A DNA stretch of 64,000 nucleotides from Anas platyrhynchos. Its lineage: Eukaryota; Chordata; Aves; Anseriformes; Anatidae. Location of the stretch: assembly GCF_047663525.1 (NCBI RefSeq), contig NC_092593.1, positions 32,018,501 through 32,082,500 of the forward strand. The letters are read 5' to 3'. Shown one piece after another: positions 25,301-38,592 of this stretch. Below the pieces are notes generated by a model. That model saw only the letters and a program-made list of their open reading frames with translations, was not told the origin of the DNA and did not search any database. A program made the position numbers and the translations under genes. Numbering within the stretch: position 1 is the stretch's first letter; each line of letters begins with the position of its first letter.

Positions 25301-28300
25301 GAGGAAAACTCTAGGCTTTCACTAACGACACCTTAAAACTGACTTTGCAACTTTGCACCCTGAGAAGAGGAATTGCGGCGCCCAGAAGAAGTTTACTCTA
25401 TGAGCCCCCACTACACTGTCCACTCCCTGCAGTCTGCGATAAGGTACCCAAGTCCTCAAGGAGGATGTCATTTCAGATAGTACTCTTTAGTGCTGTTTTT
25501 TGACCAGATGAGACAGCTCTTTGCTCTGTGTTGATTACTAAACTACCATCCTGAGGCATCTGTCCAAAACATGTATTTACAAGGCTGTTCTGAGGGCTGC
25601 TGAATCTTTGCCACTGGTCAGGAATACAGAAAAATGTAGCCTTACTTTTAACAGTAGTTTTTTTACACTAGTAGTAAAGATGATATAGCTATTTAAGGAC
25701 TATAAGATCTCTCTTTAAATTGAGAAAGATTTTGAACAAATACCTCACCATAATGGCACTTCTCTGACTCTTCAAAATATACAGCTGGTTCAGAAGATAA
25801 GAATCAGAATGCACTCAACTAAATTTACCTCTAATAAAGTTTCAACAAGAATGTCTATTACTGCATTGCAATAGAAGTTAATTCACAGGCCAGCGTGACC
25901 ATGCCTACCCACCTTTGCTGTTACAGAAGATCCACAGTTCCCTTTGCTGCAATTTGTAGAGTTGGTCACTCTTGAAAAGAAATGGTCCTATTCAGAGATG
26001 ATTATTCAGGGCAGCATTGCCTTCTCCCAGGAGCAGAGTCGTAATTCAAACATAATTCAAATACACCACACTGGTGTAGTTCCTTAGAGTCCATTCCATA
26101 TGATGGTGGAAAATCTGAAACAAAACATAGCAAACTCAAAGTTGGCTGAATAGACTATATATATATCCATTATGACACTTCCATCATAGATGTCAAATTC
26201 TCACTCTACACACACACACACACATATATATATATTAAAGCAGAAGGAAATATTGTGGTTTTCACAAGCTATGGCCTACAAATCATTTTTGAACATATGA
26301 CAAGTGACCACAGTTGTAAGTTCCACTCTTTATCGAAGAGAAGACTGCTTGCTTTAAGGAACACAACTTTGTGGACAAAAAATGTCTCTACACATGGAGC
26401 TGGTTCTCAGTGAGCTGAAGTTGTCACAGGAATACAAACCTAGTGCATGGGAAGCAATCCTGGCCCTGCAGGCAAGGTGCCCACCCACGTGCCCCAGGGC
26501 ACATCTTGGCAGGATGAGGCCTGAACAGTCCTTAGGTGGGAGACGAATGCAGAAGGATGGGGTTAAAACCAAAACCACAGGTTTGGGCCTCTTGCAGAGC
26601 ATACCTGGTGTGACGATGGGGACAGAACGTGCTGGAAGTGTCTTCCATTGGGATCCAAGTCACCACCAGACTTCTGTGTCTTCCTCTGTGCCCACAGGAA
26701 ACGGGAGCTCTGCCCTGGGAAGAGTCACTGACCAATTTGTGTCCCTCTGGGTTTTAACATGTAAGAATATAAACCTCTATTTCTGTTCCTTCAGGGCAAG
26801 AGGCTGAATAAAGCTAGGCAGATGAGAAAGCCTCAAGTCCATTACTGAATTTTTATCTTCTACCTGGCCAACCACATACACAAACAAACTCCTCTTACCG
26901 ACTAGTTAAGATCCTCCTCATGTCTGCTTCTGGAGAATCACCTTTCAGTAAGAGCCTAATTTGATAGAGTCACCTCAAAAGATAGACTGTACAGAAACAT
27001 GATTAAATACCAATTTGACTGTTTAAGTTGCTCATGCAGGGAGAAATCCTAAGCATAAGCAAATTTTGAGTAAACTTTTCAGAGATTATCAGCATTAAAG
27101 CTGTGCTATGGAAACCATGCAAATGTTTAATTGAAACACAGCATATGGAAACAGTCACAGTGAGAAAGGTTGAGAAAATCCACATTTATCATCTAGCATT
27201 TACTTGCAATCAGTAAAAAAAAAAAAAATCACAGTATATACATCCTGTTTATTGGTAATGTTTTAAATAAACTTGGAAAATTAATTTCTGGACAGGATTA
27301 GTTGTATTTCTTTCAAGAGTGTTGTTTCTAGTTCCAGAAAGCCATGGCATGGCTTCCCATCATGGTGTGTTACAGGAAAAAGTGACTTGTTGGCCATCTT
27401 GCCCATGGGTAACAGGCAACAAGCAGCTGCACTCAGACAAAATACAGGAACCAAAATGCACGATGCACATACATATGTAAAAATATTTTTGCGCAAGTCC
27501 CAAACATAGGTGTGGTGGAGTGGGAAAGCAGAGTACAAGCCATAGCACTCAAAATGATTCACGATGTTAGTCTTAGTTACCATGAGGCAAACTGGGGTGC
27601 AGAAAGAAAAGCACAGCTGCCCAGAGAAGTGTTTCAGTGCCCCCTAACATCACATCTGACTGTCCTAAACTTGCCAACCAGCTGCTCTGAACTTGGGAGC
27701 AACTCAGACACACACAGGCATGCACTGTGGTTGCAAGAACCTAATGCAGCCGCTCCCCATACCCTGCATGCAGGCAGCATGCATCACTCCCATGAATTGC
27801 AGGGTCCCATCACACCTCATAAACCCTCTCACATCCCATAACCATGCCAGATCTTCAAATCATCCCTGGGAGCTGTAGGCTACAGATTAGCCATCATCTG
27901 CTAATTCAGCCCAAGGACATCCTCTGTGAACAGCCGCTTTTTTGTTCATCTGTTCTGCCAACAAGTTTTTGCAATGACAGCTCCTGGTTTGCTCTGGGGA
28001 ATAGACGAGGATGCCAGCTAATGGTGCTGTGGTTCCTCAGGGAGCCAAAGCACTGAGGGAAAAGGGAATTGGTCACAGGTGCTCAGGGATGCACTTGGTG
28101 GACAGGACAGCCCTGCTGTAGGCACTGGGCACTACCAGGAACCCCTCTTTCCTTTTCACCAGCCCTTTTTTCCTGCCAAGTCTCCCATTCGGACGGGGAG
28201 CATGTGCATCCACTACAATACAAAGTATGCCTGTGTCACACTGTCCTAGAGGGCTTCACGTGGTGTCAGACCCTGCTGTCCCATCTGCTGGGTCGCTTCT

Positions 28301-31300
28301 AAGACAACAGCTTTCTCAGAGCACCTCGCCAAGTCTTCACCCCCCTTGGCCCATGCCTGGTGATTCTGTGGCGGGCTGGCAATTATTCAGACTGGCATGT
28401 GGTCAGGTCATGTGTCAGAGACATTTATCTCATTTACAAGCCAAAGATTCCCCAGTGAACAATTCTCAAAGAAATAATCACCTTCCTGATCCATTTTTCC
28501 AACCCAAGACTGTGTCTAACAAGCACCTACTGAACCTAATGAGACGTGTTGACTACAGACATTAACAATTTAATAATCTTAGTGCATGCAGACATCACCC
28601 AGGCATTTTACTTATTGCTCAAGGCAAAGAGCAACACATTGGCCCAACCCTCAGCAAAGTCAGATGAGGTTTTCTCATCAACTTAACATGGATCTGGACT
28701 GGATCTAGCAAAATGAACCCATCATATTCATTGAACACAGGCTCTCACCATGAGTTACATCACTGGGTTTTTGGAAGCTACTCGTTATTTTCTTTTCAAC
28801 AGCCCCTGGGCACATAAATTTTCACAAAGTTTATAAAAACGGTAACAAATAGCACTTGTGATTTTGCCCAGCAGATCTGAGGCTGAAGAAGGTAAATGGT
28901 GTCAGCAATGTTTTCGTCTCTCCAGTTTTTTAAATGAGATTTGCCATACTTCTTAAACACATGGCTAAGTCTCTTTTCTCCTAATTTGTGCGTGAATCTC
29001 TGTTGTAAGTATATTAAGATAGCACAGAGAACTTATTTCTTACATCTGTATAATATCCCAAGGGTTACCTTGCTTTGTGTAAAAGAAACAGCTGAAAAAT
29101 TGGCAGTTAAATTATACAGGAAAAAGCAGTGCGTGACTCTGAATGATGAGGAACTAACAACCCACAACCTTTCCCCTCCCCTCTGTTCACACTGAGAAAA
29201 CTTGGTTCAGTCAGCGCTAGCCCAAATCTTCTTAGACCTGGAGGGGGGTGGTTATGAGCAAAAGCTTGCCCATTTTTTCTGATTATATCAGCTAGTCCAA
29301 ATCAGAAATATTATCCTTCCCCACGAACTGTACTTAACTAAGCAGTTTTTAAAGCAAGAAGAATAGAGGAATAACCTCTATTTCACACACCAAGTTGTCT
29401 AACATATGTGACAAGTATTATGACTATTAAGACACACAAAGGCACTTTGCCTCCTTCATTATCACTTGGAATACAAAGTCTTAATTAGCATTTGATTAAC
29501 CCTACCATTAGGTGTTAATATTAACAGGTGGAAACAATCCTAATTATCAAGAAAGCACCAGTGACATTGGTCCCACGTCTGGGTGTGACAGTGGGGCCAG
29601 CACACACAAGGCAAAAGCTTGGTACTAGGAAACCCAGTCAGACTGGTGCTGAAAACTGGAAACCAGCACTGGGTCCAGAATTCACAGACAGACTCTGAAG
29701 ATAGCCAAAATCTTCAAGCCTGGATGTTTGTTCTTGTGCAAGTGTGTCAATCTAGAACTCATCTTCACAGCTTAGTCAACATTGGAGTTATTAAGTACGA
29801 TGATATTGCAGCGTGAGTGTAAGCAGTTTTGTAGAGCCCGAAATCATTAGGATACAGCTTTGCTCACCACGGTTATCTCAGTTCATCATGTACCCACCAC
29901 ACCCTAAGTCTGTTAATTTAACAAAAAGATCTACTACAGTATTTTTGTATAGCAGCCTTCTTCCTAAGCACGTAGTTGTGCTTCTTTCACTGTGCTGCAT
30001 CAGCTTCACGGTTCCCCTGGTCACAGCTAATTAGGACTGGGTGAGCTATGCTACAGAGATATAAAACAATGCTGGCAGCAGCTCACAGCCACCTCAAGCC
30101 CATGTCCCCACCACCAGATGGGTGGAGGAACTTCCTAGAGAAGCAGGACCCTCCACTGCAGCCTCCCTAAAGCCAGCAGGGAGGAAAGACTGCACAAAAC
30201 CTGGGCCAGGCTCTTCAAGACAGAGCTTGTACCCCACTGTGATGAAGACCAGCCCATGTCTGATAAACCAAGCATGAAAACTTGCTAGGGAGACCAGAAT
30301 GACTCCACACCTGGAGGCTTACAGAAGGGACCATTTGACTTTGTCACCATTAAGCTGTGTGCCATTATCGAGGCTAGAACACTCTATGAAGACTGTTGGC
30401 TTTGACCAGAAGTGTTCCCTGCTTTTTCTGTAATTATCTCAGTGAAAATGAGAGCCTTTAATGGGGATATTTATAATCTTTGTCTTAACTATCCTCTGTA
30501 CTCCCTAGTCTTCTCTGCATAAAGATCTTCACTCCTGCACAGGGTATTTGCATTCCTGCTGTGTCGGTTCCTCTAATGGCATATCAGCTCCTCCTTCATC
30601 AGAAGGGAGAGCCTGAGAGGCATTAAAACAAAGGAAGAGATCCCATGGGCAAGAGTTTTCCTTGGGTTAAATCCCTATAGAAGCTTTTATCCTCCTGGCA
30701 GAGCAGAGAAAACCTCCACAGATTGAACAAGACTGAGGGAACACACATAGGGCAAAACATTTCTGATTTTCTTCTTCTCATCTCAGGTGCCACGCCAGCT
30801 TGTCTCCTGTGGCAGCGATAAGCCCCATGCACTGAGAACACATATGTATTGCCCACAAAGGAGGAGGAAACAGCAAATCTGTAACAAAATGCTTTTCTTC
30901 AAAGCATTATGTTAAGCCACATAGCATTCCCTCCTTCCTGCAGGATTTTATCCACTACAGGACCAAGCACCCCACCAGATGCACCACACAACCCAAGTGC
31001 TCCTTGTTTCACATTAGCACACAGCTACACAGAGTGCTGTTTCATTGGTGTCCTAGCAATATAACTGCTGGAATTGTTGTTGATAAAGGATCTCGACATG
31101 CTTTTCCCAAGCAGCCTGTAAGTACTCATTCTTGTATTGCATTCTCCAAGCACAAGGAGAAAAAGGTTTTTTAAGTCTGCCTGTCTCCGCTTTCAGCACA
31201 CTTCTCCATGTAGTAAGATTTCTTCAAAACACCATCCACTGCATACTGCCCCTTCGTTTAACAATAAAATTGTTTTTAACATCTAAAAATATAATAAGAA

Positions 31301-32400
31301 GGACCTTCTAAATTAGCAGACACTTGGGTCTCAAGTAGGAAAACCTTCTCATAGCTGACACCTTGAATTTACTGTGGCATTTCCCCAGGGATGTCATGCT
31401 ACCTGGTTTCTATCCCAACCAGCAACTTCACAAATTGACAAACTATAAGAAGGGCTTCTGCTCCAGAGTGAAGAATCAATAGCAGTCTACTTGGATAGCC
31501 TCAGAAAGTCCTTAACTTTTAATTGAACACTGGAAAAGAAATTGCAAAGTGCGAGAACTCAAAACAGCATGAAGCCCACATAATTATCTTTCTCCTTGCA
31601 GTTCCTTATGCAGACTGGAGACTAATTAAACACATATGCAGTCTAAGAAGTGATTTGCAACAATATCTTTTGTCAGTTTGCAAGTGGACTGAACCAGAAG
31701 ATGAATACGAGCAAGGAACAGGAGCCACTGCCTGGTGTCCTACATTGCTCTCGCTAATGCCTTGGATTTTTAGCTTCAACTATCTACAGAAAACACAAAA
31801 TATACATCACACCTGCTTTATAAAGCCATAAAGCAGGGTCATCTTACCAAGCAACTCAGATGCCAAAATTTGAAAGAACTATAGATGCATATACAAGGTT
31901 TTTAAAGCATTTTTTTTTGCTGGTTTCACATTATAGTATTCTCCATAAAGCTACCTATCCTATTATGAGCTATTAGAAAGATAAATGTAAATTGAAGTCA
32001 GTGTTTTCTTCTTTTCTGTTGCAGAAAGAGAAATTGAAGTCTTGATTCACAAAATCCATTCTTTATTCTTCAATCACATTAATGAGAACGCTTAGTACAT
32101 CCCTTAGAAATTACATGTGGGCAACACTGCCACTATGCTAACACCAGTACTAACACCTCATTAACCAGCAAGTTTTCCCCAACTATTACGATAATTTGGG
32201 GAAAACATAAAAGTATAGAACCTCAGTGCAAGAGGATAAATAAAAATCCCTCCCAAAATGCAACCACCTACCTCCTCCACCCACCATCCCTCTCCAGGAG
32301 GAAAGCCAGCCTGCTCACCAGGACCTTAAATCCTGTCTCTTCCCACAGCAAAGTGGAATCACCTGCCTGGGCTGGCTCTCAGCTGGCAGGAGCAATAGAG
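19341..32400. other. AT-rich intergenic region upstream of SPAG16
   Basis: About 13 kb with no exon that can be supported. ORFs of 60-140 codons, including 26382-26807 and 27512-27841, are in shifting frames with no recognised domain. The region holds T-rich runs near 22922-22937 and 24027-24042, an AC/AT microsatellite at about 26208-26235 and otherwise unremarkable unique sequence. Confidence 0.75.
26208..26235. repeat. Compound (AC)n(AT)n microsatellite
   Basis: About eight ACs followed by about six ATs, directly visible. A further short ATAT run lies at 26157-26164. Confidence 0.92.
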
Positions 32401-33175
32401 ATCCTGGCAACCCTGCCCTAGCAGGAGACAATCTCCTTGCCTTCCATTTATCTGCATCAGCAGCAACCAGAAGCAGGCACCAAGCATCAGGGGGACACCC
32501 TGATGCTAGTACATGGTGTTAGAGGCCAGAGTAATTACCACAGAAACGAAGGATGCTATGATTAGTCCAAACATCATGTGCAGTTATTGGAAAATTCACA
32601 GTTTTCTGTGGTTTTCATCCCCCATGCACCACCTGAGGACTCAGGTCGCTCGAAGGGTTGTGGTTTCTGTGAATACAGCATCAAAAAGAAGTGTCACCTG
32701 CTGCGGGGCTCTGCAGCTCTGGCAGGACAGCTCAGTGCCAGGCCCACGTGCAGGGGGACACCTTCCTGACAACGTGGCTGCCACCAGAGGGGCTGTGGCA
32801 GACATTGGGAGGGGAGAAATCTTCCCAGATGAGTGACCCTTTCTCATCTTTACCAGTGAGCGTGCTCCATTACCACTTCAAAGCCTCCCATAGAGCTGAG
32901 CGGATCCTTTCTGGTTCTCCTCCGCTGCCCCGGCTCCTCTCCTCCTAGCAGCCATCCCATCTCACCCTGCACCCCCCAAAAAAAAACAGGATGAGGGCTC
33001 AGACTCAGCTGGGTGAAGACCAACTGGACATCCACGGGCTGCCTGGGGCTGCTTCCTGCCATAAAACATCTCAGAGGCATCAGAAAGTAATGCTGGTCAT
33101 GTCAACGGGGCAAAACGTTGGCTCTGGTGGACCAGACAGCTCTGTACCCCTACACACAGCCCCGCGGTCCCCTGT

Positions 33176-33219
33176 ACCTACAGCCCAGCACCTACAGCCC
33201 AGCACCTACAGCCCATGCA
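33176..33219. repeat. Tandem repeat, 14-bp unit, about 3 copies
   Basis: Two exact copies of CCTACAGCCCAGCA are followed by a third with a one-base change and insertion (CCTACAGCCCATGCA). Confidence 0.93.
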
Positions 33220-33937
33220 GCCCAGGCTGGGAAGCAGAGCTCCCACGAGCACAGCTGGAGCTGCTGCACATCCCCATTGCGCGGCCAATGCTGCCACCCG
33301 AATGCAAAGCCCAGAACATATGCGGGCAGGAGGGGATGGCATCCATCCCGCAGCGTGTGCGCCAGGAGCCAGGCTGGGGGCACGGAGCCGGGGATGTTTA
33401 ATCTGCTGTTTTTTGGGGATGTGGGAACAGGCAGAATCATCCTCTTGCAACGCACGGAGGGTTATCCCAAAGGCATCCCAAGCGGGGAAATACAGCACAT
33501 GGTGGTATTGGCACAGCCTGCGGGAGAAGGGATGCCACTCACCCTCCCAAGGGCCTCGGTGGCCCAACGAGGAGATGATCCCTTCTCCTGTGCTCCTTCC
33601 CAAAGTCGGGTGGCACGAAAAATTGTTGGGAACGAGCCTCAAAGGAAGGCCAAGCGGGGCATTAAACCGACGGAAAAAGGCTTCGCCCCGTCGTTTTAAT
33701 ACGCCTTAAGGCATTAGGCAACGTGAATATTTTAAAAGCGCGCAGAAACGTGCCGAAGAGTGAAAATCAATGTTTTTTTCCCAACCACTTGAGTATTTCC
33801 TCGGTGCGGACAGCCTCCCGCCGGTGCCCGTCTCCTCCGAGGAAGGCTTGCTGCGGGCGGAGGCAGGGAATGGCAATGCTGACATCTGCTGCCTGCGCCG
33901 CGAAGCGCTCCTCTTCCACCCAATTAGCGCTAAAACC

Positions 33938-33967
33938 TTTTTTTTTCTTTTTTTTTTTTTTTTTTTT
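33938..33967. repeat. T-rich low-complexity tract
   Basis: A run of T interrupted by one C, just after the CpG patch and about 60 bp before an (AAAT)n microsatellite. Confidence 0.9.
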
Positions 33968-34026
33968 CCTTCCACGAGAGCCTCCCAGTGCAGATTGGAA
34001 CTTTAACACCACACGCACACCAAAGT

Positions 34027-34062
34027 AAATAAATAAGAAAATAAATAAATAAATAAATAAAA
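34027..34062. repeat. (AAAT)n microsatellite
   Basis: About eight AAAT units with one interruption (AAATAAGAAAATAAAT). Directly visible. Confidence 0.93.
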
Positions 34063-37000
34063 CCAGACTTAAAGTTAAGAAAGGTGCTCATAGGTGTGTC
34101 TGCGATGCCTCTGGAAGCATCGAAAAGTTGCAAAAGTTTATTGGGAAATGGGTTATTCCCGATGACATTTTTTTATTGGAGCATCCCTAATTATAAGCAA
34201 TTTCTTTATAGGCAGGTGCTGCAGCCATTCCCGCTCACATCTCCTTAGCACCAGCGCTGCATTGCGCACAACGAGTTGGTGCAAAACTCAGCGGTCGTCT
34301 AAAACAATCCTGCCACTTCTCGTGCATCTCATCACAAGTCACCTGGAAAAGCCAAACTGTGGTCTCGTTTTTCCTCTCTCACCCCTACGAGTCTCTAGAG
34401 CTACTACACAAGGCACAGCCGTGGTGCAGTGCCACGAAACTGCATCAGATCAACACCTGATGGGCATTTCACCCTAATGCAAGGTGCATTTAGGCAGGGG
34501 TGCTGGCCTCACACCCTCAGGTATGGTCATGGGAGAAAAGCAGTGCTGGTGGGGATGGTAGTCAGAATTTTTCTTAATGAGAGGTTTCCTCAACAAGCAG
34601 AACTTCTCAAGCAAGTAATAGTGATGGTGGTGCTTTCTGCTGTGCTGGAGAGTTTGAGCCAAGCCCCTGTTTTGCTCAACAGAGCAAAAATAATCTCTTT
34701 TTTTGGCTTTCTTTAATGTTGCCTAATCCTGAGGAGCAATATTTTTCCTTCTGCTTCCATGCTGTTGTGCCCGACTGAGTTAGAAAGGGAGGGGAAACCA
34801 TAAAAAGTCTCTTTATGAGATAGAAAAATGGTATCTTGTGGAGTGTTTCTCTACCCTAATACTTGTAATTCAGCTCTGTTTGCTTCCTAGGACATGTTTT
34901 CAGGGGAGGACATGAACTAATAATAAAATGCAGTTGTGGTGAAATGGAGAGGGGGGAAAAAAGCCCTGAGAGGGGTGCTCCTCCACCCCCTGTAAGAGCA
35001 TGGAGCCCTGCCTGGGTGCATGAGCACAACGTGGTGCTGGGCTGGTGTCCTGCCCTGTGTCCCGTACCACCATGGGGCTTGGGGTGCCCACATCTGGCCC
35101 TGCTGACTTCCCTGGTGTTTAGGGAGAAGCAGGGGAGGGTGTTTTTGAGCGATGATATAATCCTGCCCTTTTTTTTGTGTGTGTATGAGGTAATGAACAT
35201 CTTTAGTGCTTAAAGGTGCTGTGAGAAGCTGCAGGGCATGTGCGAATGCCAACGTTTTATGGAAGGGGTGGTTTTACTGCCAACAGACTTTAAAAAAAAA
35301 AAAAAATCCCTGCAGTTTATATTAATAAGACTGGATGTTATTGCATGTCAGGAGTTATTGTGATTTATAAAGTACTTCTTACTCAGTGTGTAATGAAAAC
35401 ACTTGGCTCTCAGTCCCAATCGCTAAGGGTAGATGATAGTAGCTTTATCTGCAATAGCCAACTTGACCCGGAACTTTCTATCATTTTTAATGATATTTTA
35501 GTGCTGCCTGTTGCTTTCACCTGAGCCTAGGGTTGCTTCAGCTTTCACAGTGAGAATAATAGGGTCCTCTTGGAAAAAAATGGTGGGGGGGGAGTGCTGC
35601 ACACTTAAGTAATAATGCACCCATGCATGAAAGTGTGGGTGCTCATCGTGCAGCATTGCAAGGTTGGTCCTTTAATAATAACCCCAGCTGCTGTGTGCAA
35701 GCTTCTTGCTCTGGACTACATTCTTCTGCTGATAATTCTGCGTGTTGTAGAGATGCTGAAAATATAATGGGGGGAGAGGAGTGGAGATGAGTGCGAGTAG
35801 GTGGATGGCTTGGTTGAGAGCTGCATAATTGCTCTCAAGTGTGCTTGCTTTAAGCCCCTGCTGTGTTTAACACCGAAGGGTATTACTGTAAAATAGCTCT
35901 GAGTGAGCAAAGGCTTTCAGAAGGGGACTGCTCATGACCACACTACTGTTCTTTGCCCCAAACATGTGTGCATACATATTTTTAATATTTAAAAAAAAGT
36001 AAATAAAGTTGATTTGCACAGAGCCACTATCTAGCTATGCTGTTCCTTAAATGATAGTTAGGTCAGGTACAGGTATAGCTTGAGAACTGAATATGCCAAG
36101 TCCGATACAACTTTTTTTTTTCTGGGTGTAGGGGAAAGCTTCCTACCTAATAGGCTAAGAAGTCTCATAAGCATCCAGAAACGTGGCTGTCCTTGGCAGC
36201 AATGATGGGTGATATCAACCAAGCACCATGGGATCTCTTGTCCCTGACCAGGGCTGGTCCTGTTTAGTCCCACTTTGCATGGAGAAAAGCTCCCATGTGA
36301 GCCTGGTCACCACCAGCAGAGCTAAATAGGGAAAAAAGGTGAAGAAACATAGGTCAAAGGAGCTCCTACAAGATATATTTTGGTCACGCTTGGTAAACCA
36401 GTCTTCAAGGTTATTTTACAAGAACTAGCTCCAAGTCAGAAACGTGACGTAAAGGAAGGAAGAAGAGGAAATGCTCTCCAGTTCTTCAGATGTTAGATAT
36501 CCTCCTTCGAGACATGTAGTGCATCAGGAAAAAGGCAAGGAACAGTCTCTGGAATTGCTGTAGCAGTCACAGGAGCCAAGCACAAGGGACACAACAATTA
36601 CCTTAGCGGATGGCAAATAACTTGCAGCCAGCCTTCGTCTGAAATGCAGGTGGAGAATGACCACAGATGCTTACAGGAGACTTAATTGTCCTTGCCAGCA
36701 AGGCTCATTATCCATATGTAAACATATGTGCTGCTTTTTTAACAGCAAAGTGCATTTTTTTCAAGAGAATATTTTATGTCTGAACTGCTTGAGTGTCAAA
36801 TTAGATGAGTCTGGCTTGGTTTTAATTATGCCAGTCATTGGTTTGTGCAGAAGGATGAGGGATGTGCTACTTTTGAAGGCAAAAGAGGATTATTATATCT
36901 AAAACAGATTGCTCCCATGGAATGATGGGGCAATGCTGGAGGTCAGCAGCGAGTCTTAATTCCTGTTTCAGTGGGGTTTTGCTCTGGGTCTCATCCAGGT

Positions 37001-38513
37001 TCACCTATTTTTTTTAATTTTTTTTTTTTTAAGAGGCTTTGCTTCTTGTTGATTAAAACTATGTAAAATGAGCCCTGAACCTTGGGTCTGTTGCCCCACA
37101 CCTCCTGTGGTTGCATGTACTCAAGCAGGCAGGTGGAAAAGACAACCGGGTTAGCCTAATAGCTGTTTTTATTCTTGTTCTGCTTTCATGTAAAGCAGTG
37201 GAGAACCAGACCCTGGGGAAACAGGCAATTTCCTGCAGGTATTTAACAAGGTGCGTCAGGAAAAAAGGGGCAAGGGCAGAAACTCCTGGGACAGAATTAC
37301 CAATGAAGTGATTTTCTGTCTGTGGGCTCCATTTATAACTCCTGTGCTGCTGCTGATGTGGCCCAGGTACTTCAAGGGCTGTGTGAGCATGGTGTTGGCA
37401 GGGGGTGCAGGCAGGGCAGCCTTTAGAGTATGAGTTGAAGAATAACACCTTGGGCACGGGGCAAAGGGGGAGCACTGGGATGAGTGGAGCAGGTTGGGTG
37501 AAAGCAGGGCAGGGGATTTACCTGTTTTCTGGGCCATCACGTGAATGTTAACTACGAGGCCTGTTCACAGCTTTTCAGCTTGGCCAGATTTTTCAGAAGT
37601 TAACTGCAACAGTAATCAAATCGCTGGGTAATCTAATGGGAGAGGTTTAGCTGAACCATGCCAGAGCGCAGCTTCTGCCAAAAGTTGCTCAATGAACAGA
37701 GGGCCTTCATAATCTGGTGCTTGCTCCCTTCTCTTTTATTGTGGGCAGGAGTGAACAAAACCTATTTTGGTGAGAGCTGGACATGTGGTTTGTCTCATAA
37801 GCAGGCTAGCTGAGCACAATCCACTAGGTTTGCAGAGCTTAGGCAGCCCTACACATGAAAAAAAAAAAGTGAAAATAAAGTCAGCAGGGTTATTTTGTAT
37901 GCACCCTGATGCCTGGTGAGGTGTCCCAGGAGCCCCAACGCTGATAACTTTCTAGGGCTAAGGAATGGTGCCTAGAACTACACTGTTACCTACCAGTGCA
38001 AGCCAGATCATTGCATGGGTCTCTCCCATGAACAGGGCAGCAAGCTTTGCAGGCATATCCTTGGGGTGTTCAAGCTTTATTTCCTCTAATAACCAGCTTA
38101 TTACACTGAAATGTGTGGGTTTTTGTTGATGAAAGCCAAAGTTACAACACTGAAAGCCTGTAAGAAGTCTGCATTTACAGTGAACTTAGGAAAAGCCCTG
38201 AGTGTCCAGGAATGGAAACATGTTGCCTGAAGCATGTCTCTTGGCTCACAGTATTTGCAAGTAAAGGTTAATAATGTTTGAAACTCTTAACTCAGTGTTT
38301 GGCCTACCATACTTAAGTGAGGGAGGGAAAAAACCCTAAGAACCAATTTCCCTTGTGAGAGCAAGGCTGTGACCTGAGGCTTTTCAGCCTCCCAAGTGCC
38401 ATTTCTGAAATCCAAAGCTGTTTTGTGCTCTTCATGTCAAAAATAGGGGGATAGTATGTGATCAGTGGCTGTTATTTCTAAGTAAGTGTTGCAGAAATAC
38501 TAGATAACTCTGG
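34063..38513. other. Intergenic sequence, nothing coding seen
   Basis: Mixed-composition unique sequence with short A/T runs (about 35291-35306, 37010-37031). The ORFs overlap on both strands and show no domain. An AT-rich stretch at 35300-35520 could be a conserved non-coding element but cannot be tested here. Confidence 0.65.
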
Positions 38514-38592
38514 GGACTGTTAGCGTTAGGTCAGAGGTTGGACTCGATGATCTTGAGGTCTCTTCCAACCTAGAAATTCTGTGATTCTGTGA
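38514..38592 (+). mobile_element. CR1 LINE fragment, 3' end
   Basis: The stretch contains GGTTGGACTCGATGATCTTG, then AGGTCTCTTCCAACCT, and ends in two ATTCTGTG-type repeats. This is the hallmark 3' terminus of chicken repeat 1 (CR1), the main avian LINE. CR1 copies are usually heavily 5' truncated, and here only about 80 bp remain, with no reverse-transcriptase sequence. The element points along the plus strand. It is the strongest sign that the DNA is avian. Confidence 0.93.

Larger units (their letters stand above)
32401..34020. other. GC-rich intergenic block with a CpG patch
   Basis: Composition changes from AT-rich to GC-rich here, and the longest plus-strand ORF of the window (33118-33699, 193 codons) lies inside. 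Overlapping ORFs of similar length in several frames on both strands, a 14-bp tandem repeat inside the ORF and no family resemblance argue against a gene. CG dinucleotides cluster at about 33800-33930 (GGTGCGGACAG, GCCGCGAAGCGC). This could be a distal regulatory element, but nothing proves it. Confidence 0.55.

Noticed and set aside
27570..27640. Weak MIR-like phrase (GAGGCAAACTGGGGTGCAGA)
   Set aside because: Only one box of the SINE matches. Too short to call.
33118..33699. The longest plus-strand ORF (193 codons)
   Set aside because: It contains a 14-bp tandem repeat, overlaps long ORFs in other frames and strands, and resembles no family. GC-rich chance ORF.
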